Below the pieces are notes generated by a model. It searched no databases. It had not been told where the DNA came from and worked only from the letters and a program-made list of their open reading frames with translations. This document shows, one piece after another, positions 54,229-63,631 of a DNA stretch of 64,000 nt; the first letter of the stretch is position 1, and every line of letters begins with the position of its first letter. This DNA is from JBAYIE01 sp041665785 (GTDB lineage: Bacteria; Bacteroidota; Bacteroidia; UKL13-3). The position numbers and the translations under genes were made by a program. The stretch lies in NCBI GenBank assembly GCA_041665785.1, contig JBAYIE010000022.1, forward strand, positions 1-64,000. The letters run 5' to 3'.

Positions 54229-55482
54229 TTAATCCAGCTCGAAATAATCGAGGTCTTTGGAAAAAGATTCTTTGATATACCATGTTGCCAGAAAAGAAAG
54301 CAAAATACAAACCCCGCCTACCGAAATGGCTGCCATTCCTACCCCCAATAACGGAATCAATCCTTCGAAAGATTTGGTTATGGGAACTGTTGCACCCCGT
54401 ACAAAATTAGGCGCTGTATTGGTAACTGTACTTCGAAGGTTGGTGCCAAACTGTTCGGAAGCTACCGTTACAAACAAGGCCCAGAATCCGGTAGAGGCAC
54501 CCAACATCATGCACATAAAATGAAACCAGTCGAGCGATACGTGATGATTGAAAACATAAAACAAAACGGTTAAAGCCAAAATCATCAGGTATATAAAAAT
54601 CACTTTTCTCCGGCTCTTAAGCCATTGACTCAAGGCACCGCTGATCAAGTCTCCAACCGAAAGGCCAATATACGACCACATTACGCTATCCGCCACATGC
54701 ACTTCACCTTCTACACCAATATATGCGGCCAATGTGTGACTTTGGTTGATCAAAACGCCAATCACAAACCAGATGGGTAAACCAATTACTACTGAAGCCA
54801 AATAGGTAAGTGTTCGCTTGCGTGTGCTGAACAGCATGAAAAAATTACCCCGACTGACTTTACTATTGATCATGGTATGAAACATTCCGCTTTCGAAAGC
54901 ACCTACCCGCAATACCAGCAACATTATTCCCATCACGCCTCCAACGATATAAGCCATTTGCCATGCTGCAATATCCAAATGAAAGAAAGCAGCCAGTTCG
55001 GCCCCGTTGCCACCAACCAGACGTGCCGCTACACCTCCTAGTGCTCCAAATGTTACTATAATCATTGTACCCCATCCCCTTTTGGATTTCTCCATACTTT
55101 CAACCACCAAAGTGATTCCGGCACCGAGTTCGCCCGCCAATCCAATGCCCGCAAGAATGCGGCATATGGCATAGGTATCCGTATTGGTAACAAATGCATT
55201 AGCCAGATTAGCCAGCGAATAAAGAATAATAGAACCAAATAAAACCTGTATGCGACCGGCCTTATCGCCCAAAATACCCCAAAGTAAACCACCCATCAGC
55301 ATGCCGGTCATTTGCCAGTTGAACAAGGAAATATCGTATTTTTTTAATGCTTCTCCTGTAAGTCCGATAAACTCGAGACTTTCCTTTTTCACCACATTAA
55401 ATAATACCAGATCGTATATATCGACGAAATACCCCAGTGCGGCTATGATCACCAGAAGTGTTGATTTGTTTTCCGTTTGCAT
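54229..55482 (-). CDS. MFS transporter (metabolite:H+ symporter type)
   Basis: The 417-residue protein has about twelve membrane helices. The first helix carries GYFVDIYDLVLF with the acidic residue typical of the AAHS/MHS group, followed by GGLLWGILGDKAGRIQVLFG (motif A) and RILAGIGLAGELGAGITLVV. These motifs suggest an organic-acid or sugar-phosphate-like substrate with proton coupling, but the substrate cannot be told. It is isolated, 74 nt from speA and 71 nt from the GAF gene. Confidence 0.88.
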   Translation of the reverse strand: MQTENKSTLLVIIAALGYFVDIYDLVLFNVVKKESLEFIGLTGEALKKYDISLFNWQMTGMLMGGLLWGILGDKAGRIQVLFGSIILYSLANLANAFVTNTDTYAICRILAGIGLAGELGAGITLVVESMEKSKRGWGTMIIVTFGALGGVAARLVGGNGAELAAFFHLDIAAWQMAYIVGGVMGIMLLVLRVGAFESGMFHTMINSKVSRGNFFMLFSTRKRTLTYLASVVIGLPIWFVIGVLINQSHTLAAYIGVEGEVHVADSVMWSYIGLSVGDLISGALSQWLKSRRKVIFIYLMILALTVLFYVFNHHVSLDWFHFMCMMLGASTGFWALFVTVASEQFGTNLRSTVTNTAPNFVRGATVPITKSFEGLIPLLGVGMAAISVGGVCILLSFLATWYIKESFSKDLDYFELD

Positions 55483-55552
55483 CCGGAACGAATATGAATA
55501 AAAGAGATGGAAAATAAAATACCTGATCTGAAAGCGTCGTTGAAATTCCGGA

Positions 55553-56068
55553 TCAATACTGATCTTTGGCCATTGCGTTTCGCAAACGGTTCACATCAGA
55601 TGCTATATCTGCGGCAACATGCTCAAGATTAACCCGATCTGTTTCATCAAAGTGAGCCAAATGTTCGCTGTCGAAATCCAGTACACCAATAATTTCGCTT
55701 CCATACCAAACCGGAACTACCAATTCAGACTGCGACTCGCTGCTGCAAGCGATATGGCCGGGAAATTGATTTACGTTGTCAACCAGGATGGATTTCTTTT
55801 GTTGCCAGGCTGTTCCGCACACCCCTTTTCCCAAAGCAATACGTGTACAGGCTAACGGACCTTGAAACGGACCCAGGTACAATTCCTGATCCTTTACAAA
55901 ATACAGCCCAACCCACCACCAATGAAAGGTTTGCTTGAGTGCTGCCAATATATTTGAGATATTGGAAATAGCCGGATCTTCCTTAACAATTAATGCTTGC
56001 AACTGAGGCAAAAGCATGGAATAAATTTCCGGTTTGGTTTGATCAGTATGGATGCGTAAAGCTTCCAT
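55553..56068 (-). CDS. Free methionine-(R)-sulfoxide reductase (GAF domain)
   Basis: The 171-residue GAF-domain protein has the three cysteines of fRMsr enzymes: Cys74 in GPLACTRIALG, Cys84 in GKGVCGTAWQ and Cys108 in HIACSSESQSELVVP. It would reduce free methionine-R-sulfoxide in the cytoplasm. The acidic DFDSEHLAHFDETD region is also typical. It sits 10 nt after the small lipoprotein gene in the same direction. Confidence 0.92.
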   Translation of the reverse strand: MEALRIHTDQTKPEIYSMLLPQLQALIVKEDPAISNISNILAALKQTFHWWWVGLYFVKDQELYLGPFQGPLACTRIALGKGVCGTAWQQKKSILVDNVNQFPGHIACSSESQSELVVPVWYGSEIIGVLDFDSEHLAHFDETDRVNLEHVAADIASDVNRLRNAMAKDQY

Positions 56069-56078
56069 GCAATTTTGA

Positions 56079-56336
56079 TTAGTGGGTACCTTCTGCCTTA
56101 GGTTCGGCAGCTGGTGCAGGAGCTACCACAGTAGCTGTATCTGCAGGTGCGGCTTCTACTTTTGCCTCATCGTTCAATTTGCCACCTTCACCAGCCCGGT
56201 TAACTGAATAATCAGCTTTGTCGGCTTTGTATTGATCATTGGTTTCCAATGTTCCATTGGCTTCGTTTTGACCATAATGACAAGATGATACCAACATAGT
56301 GGCAAAGAACAGAGCTGCGAATAAATATGATTTCAT
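56079..56336 (-). CDS. Small Ala/Pro-rich lipoprotein
   Basis: The 85-residue protein starts MKSYLFAALFFATMLVSSCH, a lipoprotein signal with Cys19 in the lipobox. The mature part is short, acidic and low-complexity (VEAAPADTATVVAPAPAAEP), consistent with a disordered periplasmic or surface tail. No family is recognised. It lies just upstream of the fRMsr gene and may be co-transcribed. Confidence 0.75.
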   Translation of the reverse strand: MKSYLFAALFFATMLVSSCHYGQNEANGTLETNDQYKADKADYSVNRAGEGGKLNDEAKVEAAPADTATVVAPAPAAEPKAEGTH

Positions 56337-56460
56337 ACAATACGATTTGGTTTCAATAATACTAAAAGCAATTGTTTATTCTAACAATTCAGGTTCCACA
56401 CCTCACTCTCCCACACTCACACTCATTTGATCACCTTCGCTAAAGCTACGGTGATCGAGG

Positions 56461-56545
56461 TACCCGGGGCGGGACTTGAACCCGCACGTCTTTAAAGGAC
56501 ACAGGATTTTAAGTCCTGCGTGTCTACCAATTCCACCACCCGGGC
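56461..56545 (-). tRNA. tRNA-Leu (anticodon TAA)
   Basis: The minus strand reads as an 85-nt class II tRNA: acceptor GCCCGGG paired with CCCGGGT, D-arm with TGGTAGAC, anticodon stem CAGGA/TCCTG around CTTAAAA (anticodon TAA), a variable arm, and GGTTCAAGTCC in the T-arm. CCA is not encoded. Confidence 0.96.
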
Positions 56546-56621
56546 AATAAGATAAAGAACTTCTAAGAAAAAAGGCCATCAGTTTGTCATTGGTATGACT
56601 ATGACTAATGACCTTTTTAAT

Positions 56622-56697
56622 TGGAGCGAGAGACGAGACTCGAACCCGCGACCCTCACCTTGGCAAGGTGATGCTCTACCAACTGAGCTACTCTCGC
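56622..56697 (-). tRNA. tRNA-Gly (anticodon GCC)
   Basis: The minus strand reads GCGAGAG (acceptor), TAGCTCAGTTGGTAGAGC (D-arm), TCACC-TTGCCAA-GGTGA (anticodon GCC), GCGGGTTCGAGTCTCGT (T-arm), CTCTCGC and TCCA, so CCA is encoded. It lies 77 nt from tRNA-Leu in the same direction, probably one transcript. Confidence 0.97.
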
Positions 56698-56902
56698 AAT
56701 TTTACTTGCTTCTTCCTGATGTCATTCGCTCTACTCCCGTTTCTCAACGCTACAAAATCACAGATTTCTTGTTTAGATGCAGCAGAGCTATTTTCCCATT
56801 AGGGAGCGCAAATATATGGATATTTCGGTTTGTGCAAAAACTGAATTCACTTTTTCCTAAAATCGGGATTGCATTTTAAATGGTATACTAAAAATCAAGA
56901 TT

Positions 56903-59509
56903 TTAACCCGACAATAATTTTTTCAGTTCACTCAACTTCATGAGGGACTCTACCGGAGTCAAAGTATCTATATCCAACATGGTGAGTTCGCTTCGGATCC
57001 GTTCAAGCAGGGGATCATTTAATTGAAACATGGAAAGTTGCATGGTTTGGATGCCGGGTTTGATCTTTTCGCTTCCATCGCCAATACCTCTTCGTTGCTT
57101 TTCCAATTCTTCCAAAACTTCGGTTGCTTTACTCAATACCAATTGCGGAACACCGGCCATGCGGGCCACATGAATTCCAAAGCTGTGTTCGCTTCCTCCC
57201 TTTACCAATTTACGCAGGAAGATTATTTTCTGTCCGGATTCCTGAATCTGGATATGATAATTTACAATACCCGGATATTGCTGTTCCAATTCGTTGAGTT
57301 CGTGATAATGCGTTGCAAACAGGGTTTTGGGTTTGCATGGATGCTGATTTAGAAATGTAGCAATAGCCCACGCCAGCGACACTCCATCGTAGGTACTGGT
57401 ACCACGTCCGATTTCATCCAGCAATACCAGACTTTTCGGCGAAAGGTTATTCAGAATGCTGGCTGTTTCTGTCATCTCCACCATAAAAGTGGATTCACCC
57501 CCTGAAATATTGTCGGAAGCACCCACACGGGTAAATACTTTATCGGTTATCCCGATTTCGGCATAAGAGGCAGGAACATAACTTCCGATTTGTGCCAGAA
57601 TAACTATCAAGGCAGTTTGGCGCAGCACAGCCGATTTACCCGACATATTCGGACCGGTTAAAATGACGATTTGTTGCTTATCCTGATCCAGAAAAATATC
57701 ATTAGCGATATACGGCTCCCCTTCCGGTAATTGTTGTTCGATCACGGGGTGCCGTGCTTCCTTTACCAGCAATTTGCCTTCTTCATTCAATTGCGGTTTA
57801 GTATAATGCCAGCGTGTAGCCAAACGTGCAAATCCGGTAAGACAATCCAGCTGTGCCAGCGCAGCCGCATTTTGCAAAACCGGATTTACAAATTCGGATA
57901 AGCTTACCACCAGTTCGTTGAACAGGTTTTCCTCTATGGATAGAATTTTTTCTTCTGCCCCTAAAATTTTCTGTTCGTAATGCTTGAGCTCTTCGGTGAT
58001 GTAGCGTTCGGCATTGGTCAGCGTTTGTTTGCGAATCCATTCAGGAGGTACTTTTTCCTTGTGCACGTTGGTTACTTCGAGGTAATAACCAAACACGCCG
58101 TTGTATCCGACTTTGAGTGAAGAAATGCCGGTGCGTTGCTGTTCTTCTTGTTGAATTTTAAGCAGGTAATCTTTTCCAGAGAATGCTATGCTGCGCAATT
58201 CGTCGAGTTCGGCGTTAATCCCTTCGCGAATAATTCCCCCTTTATTGGAGAAGGCCGGTGGTTCATCTACCAATAATTTATCGCATTGCTGCATCAACCA
58301 TTCGCACAGGTTGAGACGCGAAGCCAGCTTTGTGACTTCCGGAATTGAACTGCTTTCCAGAATTATTTTAAGGGGAGATATAAGTTTAATAGAACGGTTG
58401 AGTTGCTGCAATTCGCGTGGACTAATCCTGCGCATGGCCAATTTGGAAACAATGCGTTCGAGGTCGCCGCATTGTTTGAGCAGGTCTGTAATTTCCCGCG
58501 CTTCTTTTTCGTTGTGGAGCGCATATTCTACAACCTGATGTCGTTCTTCTATCAATGTTTTATCGCGCAAAGGCAGCACCATCCACTTTTTGAGCATGCG
58601 TGCACCCATGGGTGTAACCGTTTGATCGATCACCTGCAGAAGGGATTTGCCGAATTCGTTGGCAGGTACGATCAACTCCAGGTTGCGAATTGTAAAGCGG
58701 TCGAGCCAAACATATTGATGTTCATCGATGCGTGAAACCGATTGAATATGTTGCTTGCGTTCGTGATGGGTTTCGTCGAGGTAATGAAGGCAGGCTCCGG
58801 CCGCAATAACAGCCAGTTCCATTTCCTGAATCCCAAAACCCTTTAACGAAGCTGTATTAAAATGCCGGATGAGTTTCTCGTACGTATATGCATGCTGAAA
58901 CACCCAGTCGTCGAGCTGAAATACATAAAAACGCGAGAATAATCGCTCCGCATATTGCTTAAAAACCGGTTTTGAAACGATGATCTCTGATGGGTTAAAT
59001 CCGTGAATGAGCTTTTCAATATACTCTGTATTGCCTTGTGCCACGAGGAATTCACCGGTTGAGATATCCAGAAACGAACAACCGGCCTGATGCTCAGAAA
59101 AATGTACCGAAGCCAGGTAATTGCTTTGTTTGTGATCCAGGATCTTATCGTTGAAGGAAACACCGGGTGTAACCAGTTCTGTAACCCCGCGCTTTACAAT
59201 TTTCTTGGTCAGTTTGGGATCTTCCAGCTGATCGCAAATGGCCACCCTTTGACCGGCCCTAACCAATTTGGGCAAATAGGTATCGAGCGCATGATGCGGA
59301 AATCCGGCCAATTCGATATGCGATGCTGATCCATTAGCCCGTTTGGTAAGCACAATCCCCAAAATACCTGCAGCTTTAATGGCATCCTCGCCAAATGTTT
59401 CGTAAAAATCACCTACGCGAAACAAGAGTATCGCTCCGGGATACTTCGCCTTAATCTGGTTATACTGCTGCATCAGCGGGGTTTCCGCATCCTCGGTTTT
59501 CTTTGCCAT
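56903..59509 (-). CDS. mutS: DNA mismatch repair protein MutS
   Basis: MutS recognises mismatches and starts mismatch repair. The 868-residue protein has the mismatch-binding FRVGDFYETFGEDA motif with the conserved Phe-x-Glu, the Walker A loop ILTGPNMSGKSAVLRQ (about residue 620), LVLLDEIGRGTSTYDG (Walker B) and LFATHYHELNELE. Length matches family members. It is followed downstream by the tRNA genes and preceded by a repeat-rich gap. Confidence 0.98.
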   Translation of the reverse strand: MAKKTEDAETPLMQQYNQIKAKYPGAILLFRVGDFYETFGEDAIKAAGILGIVLTKRANGSASHIELAGFPHHALDTYLPKLVRAGQRVAICDQLEDPKLTKKIVKRGVTELVTPGVSFNDKILDHKQSNYLASVHFSEHQAGCSFLDISTGEFLVAQGNTEYIEKLIHGFNPSEIIVSKPVFKQYAERLFSRFYVFQLDDWVFQHAYTYEKLIRHFNTASLKGFGIQEMELAVIAAGACLHYLDETHHERKQHIQSVSRIDEHQYVWLDRFTIRNLELIVPANEFGKSLLQVIDQTVTPMGARMLKKWMVLPLRDKTLIEERHQVVEYALHNEKEAREITDLLKQCGDLERIVSKLAMRRISPRELQQLNRSIKLISPLKIILESSSIPEVTKLASRLNLCEWLMQQCDKLLVDEPPAFSNKGGIIREGINAELDELRSIAFSGKDYLLKIQQEEQQRTGISSLKVGYNGVFGYYLEVTNVHKEKVPPEWIRKQTLTNAERYITEELKHYEQKILGAEEKILSIEENLFNELVVSLSEFVNPVLQNAAALAQLDCLTGFARLATRWHYTKPQLNEEGKLLVKEARHPVIEQQLPEGEPYIANDIFLDQDKQQIVILTGPNMSGKSAVLRQTALIVILAQIGSYVPASYAEIGITDKVFTRVGASDNISGGESTFMVEMTETASILNNLSPKSLVLLDEIGRGTSTYDGVSLAWAIATFLNQHPCKPKTLFATHYHELNELEQQYPGIVNYHIQIQESGQKIIFLRKLVKGGSEHSFGIHVARMAGVPQLVLSKATEVLEELEKQRRGIGDGSEKIKPGIQTMQLSMFQLNDPLLERIRSELTMLDIDTLTPVESLMKLSELKKLLSG

Positions 59510-59600
59510 CCGTAAGCAAATTACAGCTTAGACCCCGGTTGGAATAAACATTTTTCTAACACCAATAAAGTATTCATATTCTGAATAACAGTATGGTGGA

Positions 59601-59712
59601 GTCATTTCTCGTTACGTCCTCCTCTCGTCGGACACTCGAAATGACGGTGACAATTCCGGTAATAAAGAATATTGCAGGTGAATGCGAATGCTTTCGTCAT
59701 TTCGAGTGTCCG
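59601..59712. repeat. Inverted repeats of the GTCATTTCGAG family
   Basis: Element 59601-59645 begins GTCATTTC and ends GAAATGAC (8-bp terminal inverted repeat). Its right part (59629-59646, CGGACACTCGAAATGACG) is the exact 18-nt reverse complement of 59695-59712, with 48 nt between. A third partial copy at 60171-60189 (GGACGTATCGAGAAATGAC) matches the reverse complement of the left part at 18 of 19 bases. Such GTCATTTCGAG...GAGAAATGAC repeats are common in Bacteroidota intergenic DNA. Confidence 0.75.
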
Positions 59713-59940
59713 GATTGGTAGAGTATTGCATCTCGTAATTCAAAAGCACTGCTGTCATGGATAATAGATTGTAAACTCAATAAAAGTCAATGGGGATAAA
59801 GGCTTAAGTTTGTTCTGTCTGAGTGGGGGCTTAATCAAAGAGATTCTAATTTTTGAAATATTAAACTGGTGAAAAGTTAAATAATCTGTTAGAGTTAAGT
59901 TTCTAATTTAAGATTAAGTTCTCTGTTGAGCAGAGGCTGG

Positions 59941-60071
59941 GTGAGGGATCGCAGCGGAAATCCCCTGAAGGATGCGCTAGCTTCCCTTCAGGGATTGCAG
60001 CGTAGAGCCCGACCATGAAGGTAAGCGCACGAAATGTTAATTTTAAAGCAGCCATCAATCGCGCATCCTTC
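59941..60071. repeat. Second repeat group with nested inverted repeats
   Basis: GGGATCGCAGCG (59945-59956) and GGGATTGCAGCG (59991-60002) are near-direct repeats. CCCTGAAGG (59963-59971) pairs with CCTTCAGGG (59985-59993). GAAGGATGCGC (59967-59977) pairs with GCGCATCCTTC (60061-60071). The nested symmetry suggests a structured DNA or RNA element or a decayed small mobile element. Confidence 0.6.
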
Positions 60072-60234
60072 ATGGGCACCCCAAAAATCATTCACTCATT
60101 AATTCCCCGGACACCAATGATTCAAAAGTATCAGATAGAATCCTTAACATCATTAGCGATCCCGGATGTAGGACGTATCGAGAAATGACACCGAGGTTTT
60201 CTCTCAAATCATCTGTAACATTGCACCCCCTATC

Positions 60235-60711
60235 ATGCAAATTCTGATCGACAATATCCGCAGTGCTTCCAATATCGGTTCCGTATTCCGTACCTGCGAT
60301 GCGTTTGGAATAGATAAAATTTATATCTGCGGGATTTCAGCCACCCCACCCAATAAAGAAATTCTGAAAACGGCTTTGGGAGCAACCGAAACGGTGGCCT
60401 GGGAATACCATCCGGATGCACAGGTATTGATGCAACAACTCAAAGCGGATTCTTCAAACTGGATGATCGCCATTGAACAAGGCGATACCAGTATTTCGCT
60501 GCAATCGTTTGTGACACCATCGGATAAAAATCCCATTTTTATTCTGGGCAACGAAGTGGAAGGGGTCTCTGCTGAACTATTGCGTCTTGCTGACGCATTG
60601 GTTGAAATCCCTCAATTCGGCAAGAAAAAATCATTGAATGTTTCAGTTGCGGCCGGAATTGTGTTGTGGGATCAATTGAGTAAGACCCGGCTTAATAAGC
60701 CAACACCTTAA
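60235..60711 (+). CDS. TrmH-family (SpoU) RNA methyltransferase
   Basis: The 158-residue protein has the SPOUT knot motifs: NIRSASNIGSVFRTCDAFGI near the N-terminus, IFILGNEVEGVSAELLRLAD, and LVEIPQFGKKKSLNVSVAAG at the C-terminus. It methylates a ribose 2'-OH in tRNA or rRNA; the target is not determined. It has only the catalytic domain. A TAACATTG element lies at 60216-60223. It overlaps bshC tail-to-tail by 20 nt. Confidence 0.93.
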   Translation: MQILIDNIRSASNIGSVFRTCDAFGIDKIYICGISATPPNKEILKTALGATETVAWEYHPDAQVLMQQLKADSSNWMIAIEQGDTSISLQSFVTPSDKNPIFILGNEVEGVSAELLRLADALVEIPQFGKKKSLNVSVAAGIVLWDQLSKTRLNKPTP

Positions 60712-62284
60712 CTCCCGTGTATACCGGATCCGAAGCATCATAGATCAGGCGAATAAATGCCTGAGTATCCTGCCTGCGTGCATAATGCAGGATATTGTGT
60801 ATCCGCTCAGTTGGGGTTCCATGCTGAAATAATGCATGCCGTATTTGCTGAACCTGATTAAACTGATGTTGGTACTTCTCGTCCTTTGCTTTACGGATTT
60901 TTTTACCAAGCCCATCAAAGAATTGAGCCGTTTCTAGCTTGTAATCAATTACTGTTGAACTGAGACGATTGTCGAGTTTTTCCAGTTTGTCAATCATTCC
61001 TTGCAAGGTTTCATCGATCTGCCGGGCGGTTTCTTTTTCTTCCAGCGATTCAAATTGATGATGGGCTTGAATCCGCACTTCATCTGTTTGCTGAAAATAC
61101 AATTTCCAATCGAGTTTCAATTGTTGGGCATGATGATTCAACGTATGCGAAACAATTCCAAAAGAATTGCGCAACAAGAGGATCGGGAAAAAAGTACGAT
61201 GCGCTTCGAAAACACCTTTCAATTGCAACCAATAGGCCAGTTCGCCTGGTCCACCAATATAGGCCAGATTAGGTAATATACTTTCCTGGTAAACAGGTCG
61301 CAATACCACATTCGGACTAAACCTTTCTGGATGATCATTGATTTCCTGCTGCATTTGGTCAACCGTCCATTGCTTCTGACCTTCTGCCACTTCAAACCCG
61401 TGATTGGTTTTAAGCAAGAGTTTACGACCGCTTTCGGACAGGTAAAAAAAATTGATTGCTCTTCCGTTTACCTGCAACGGATATTTGAGAGCCTGCAATG
61501 CCGCATTGGTTTCATTCAGTGCAGCAATACTGCTTTGTTGCAGGATATCATCCATCATCACCGGTTTCAAAACAGATTTGAGCCGCTGATTTTGCGGCTC
61601 TAAAACGATCAGTCCGTAAGCCTCGAACAAGTGATGCACCAACCGAAACGTAGCCTCCGCAAGGGTTGATGAGGAAGTGAAATATTTTTTCGCTTCCTGC
61701 AATAAACCCGGTATTTCGCTTCCTGCAAATTCCCTTTCCAGTTCGCCAAACAAGGAATCAATATTATCGAGTGTATAATTACCAACCGGCAAATCTTTAT
61801 CCGGAATATCCCAGGTAAATATTTTTCCATCTATACTCAGGCTTTTCACCTCGTCGAGGTCGTGATCCTCAGAAGCCATCCAATACACCGGTACAATATG
61901 CTTATCCGGATGGGCTTTATTCAATTCATCTGCCAAACGTATCGTATGAATAATTTTATAGATGAAGTAGACCGGACCCGTGAGCATGCAAAGCTGATGT
62001 CCGGTAGTTACGGTGAAGGTGTTGGCGTCGCGTAACTTCTCCAGATTCATACGAACAGGAGATTTCTTGCTAAGGTGCAATGTCTCATATTGCTGATCCA
62101 GTACACCGGTTAAAATCTTACGTACTTCCGGATCAAAGCTGCGCTCCTGCATAGCTTGTTCAAATGCACCGAATGCATGCGGATAGGAATAAAAGGTCTG
62201 CAAATCAGGCTTACCCCCGAGGTAATCCAGTATGATTTTTTTGTAGTAGGATGAGTCCCGGGGTTGAATTTCTGCTAATAACAA
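60692..62284 (-). CDS. bshC: Bacillithiol biosynthesis cysteine-adding enzyme BshC
   Basis: BshC adds cysteine to glucosaminyl-malate, the last step of bacillithiol synthesis. The 530-residue protein has TTGHQLCMLTGPVYFIYKII, HIVPVYWMASEDHDLDEVKS and LAYIGGPGELAYWLQLKGVF, the family hallmarks, plus a long coiled-coil segment (TLQGMIDKLEKLDNRLSS). The start is a TTG at 62284; no ATG or GTG is available in frame nearby. A TACATTTG -7 element at 62315-62308 gives a leader of about 17 nt. BshA and BshB are not in the window. Confidence 0.95.
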   Translation of the reverse strand: MLLAEIQPRDSSYYKKIILDYLGGKPDLQTFYSYPHAFGAFEQAMQERSFDPEVRKILTGVLDQQYETLHLSKKSPVRMNLEKLRDANTFTVTTGHQLCMLTGPVYFIYKIIHTIRLADELNKAHPDKHIVPVYWMASEDHDLDEVKSLSIDGKIFTWDIPDKDLPVGNYTLDNIDSLFGELEREFAGSEIPGLLQEAKKYFTSSSTLAEATFRLVHHLFEAYGLIVLEPQNQRLKSVLKPVMMDDILQQSSIAALNETNAALQALKYPLQVNGRAINFFYLSESGRKLLLKTNHGFEVAEGQKQWTVDQMQQEINDHPERFSPNVVLRPVYQESILPNLAYIGGPGELAYWLQLKGVFEAHRTFFPILLLRNSFGIVSHTLNHHAQQLKLDWKLYFQQTDEVRIQAHHQFESLEEKETARQIDETLQGMIDKLEKLDNRLSSTVIDYKLETAQFFDGLGKKIRKAKDEKYQHQFNQVQQIRHALFQHGTPTERIHNILHYARRQDTQAFIRLIYDASDPVYTGVKVLAY

Positions 62285-62307
62285 GGATGGTATCAGAATT
62301 GGTAACT

Positions 62308-62315
62308 CAAATGTA
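62308..62315 (-). promoter_or_regulatory. -7 promoter element of bshC
   Basis: On the minus strand TACATTTG matches TAnnTTTG exactly. It lies in the gap between the rimO stop and the bshC start. No TTG is found at the ideal distance upstream. Confidence 0.5.
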
Positions 62316-62317
62316 GT

Positions 62318-63631
62318 TTATTGGGCAATATTTCCATACAGGTCGAAATCTTCGGCATGGGTAATGGTTACCTGCGCAAAATCTCCTATGCATGCATAGT
62401 TTGCTTTGGCATCAACCAGCACTTCATTATCCACTTCCGGCGAATCGGATTCGGTACGTCCCACAAAAAAACCATTCTCTTTGCGATCGAAAAGTACTTT
62501 AAATGTCTTACCGATTTTATGCTGATTGATGGCGTTTGAAATACCTTGCTGCAAATCCATCACCATCGCTGCCCGTTCTTCCTTAATCTCCTGCGGCACA
62601 TCATCGATGAGGGTTCCGGCATGGGTTCCTTCCTCATGCGAGTAGGTAAAAATACCCAAACGGTCGAAACGGTTATGTTCCACAAAACGCAGCATATCCT
62701 CAAAATCTTTTTCGGATTCTCCCGGATGACCGGCAATCAGCGTTGTACGAATAGCTATTCCGGGAACTTTCACACGAATGGTATCTACCAATTCCTGGGT
62801 ACGTTGAGCCGTTATTCCCCGGCGCATTTGTTTGAGCATATGGTCGCTGGCATGCTGCAACGGAATATCGATATAATTGCAAATATTGGATCGCTCGCGC
62901 ATTACCTCCAACGCTTCCATGGGAAATTGCGAAGGGTAAGCGTAATGCAGGCGAATCCAGTCGGCGCCTTCAATATCGCTGATACGGCGCAACAGTTCCG
63001 GCAATTTGCGATCCCCGTAAATATCCAATCCATAGTAGGTACTGTCCTGCGCAATGAGTAAGATTTCTTTGGTACCATTTTTTACCAGGCTGCGTACTTC
63101 AGTTTCAATTTGCTCAAACGATTTGGAAACGTGCTTGCCGCGCATAATCGGAATGGCGCAAAACGAGCAGGGACGATCACAACCTTCAGATATTTTTAAA
63201 TACGCATAATGAGAAGGAGTTGTAATCAATCGTTCGCCAATCAATTCGTGTTTATAATCTGCTCCAATGGCCTTCAACAATTGAGGCAAATGCAGGGTAC
63301 CAAAATATTGGTCCACATCGGGAATTTCTTTTTGCAAATCGGGCAGGTAACGCTGCGACAAACAACCGGTTACAAACAATTTATCGATATCCCCTTTCTG
63401 TCTGGCCTCTGCATAACGTAAAATGGTATCGATGCTTTCCTGTTTGGCATTGTCAATAAACCCGCAGGTATTGATCACAATAATATTGGCATCGTCTTTA
63501 GGCGATTCGTGAACCACATCAAATTCGTTGGCTTTGAGTTGACTGTACAATACTTCCGAATCCACTATATTTTTGGAACATCCGAGGGTGATGATATTGA
63601 CTTTATCCTGTTTGTTGTGTTTCGTTTTCAT
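62318..63631 (-). CDS. rimO: Ribosomal protein S12 methylthiotransferase RimO
   Basis: RimO adds a methylthio group to an aspartate of ribosomal protein S12. The 437-residue protein has the N-terminal cluster cysteines (Cys18, Cys56, Cys90), the radical-SAM motif CDRPCSFC (Cys151, Cys155, Cys158) with GCDRPCSFCAIPIMRGKHVS, and a C-terminal TRAM domain. TLGCSKNIVDSE is the RimO-type N-terminus rather than the MiaB type. Its ATG overlaps the ftsY stop by 4 nt. Confidence 0.96.
   Translation of the reverse strand: MKTKHNKQDKVNIITLGCSKNIVDSEVLYSQLKANEFDVVHESPKDDANIIVINTCGFIDNAKQESIDTILRYAEARQKGDIDKLFVTGCLSQRYLPDLQKEIPDVDQYFGTLHLPQLLKAIGADYKHELIGERLITTPSHYAYLKISEGCDRPCSFCAIPIMRGKHVSKSFEQIETEVRSLVKNGTKEILLIAQDSTYYGLDIYGDRKLPELLRRISDIEGADWIRLHYAYPSQFPMEALEVMRERSNICNYIDIPLQHASDHMLKQMRRGITAQRTQELVDTIRVKVPGIAIRTTLIAGHPGESEKDFEDMLRFVEHNRFDRLGIFTYSHEEGTHAGTLIDDVPQEIKEERAAMVMDLQQGISNAINQHKIGKTFKVLFDRKENGFFVGRTESDSPEVDNEVLVDAKANYACIGDFAQVTITHAEDFDLYGNIAQ

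Larger units (their letters stand above)
59510..60234. repeat. Gene-free, repeat-rich gap between mutS and trmH-like gene
   Basis: No convincing gene is present in these 725 bases; the longest reading frame (59903-60091, minus) overlaps inverted repeats and shows no protein-like pattern. The stretch contains the GTCATTTC family (59601-59645, 59695-59712, 60171-60189) and a second repeat group at about 59941-60071. About 59750-59930 shows nothing beyond AT-rich sequence. Confidence 0.75.

Noticed and set aside
59903..60091. Reading frame of 62 codons on the minus strand
   Set aside because: It overlaps the repeat group at 59941-60071 and its translation has no protein-like pattern or promoter.
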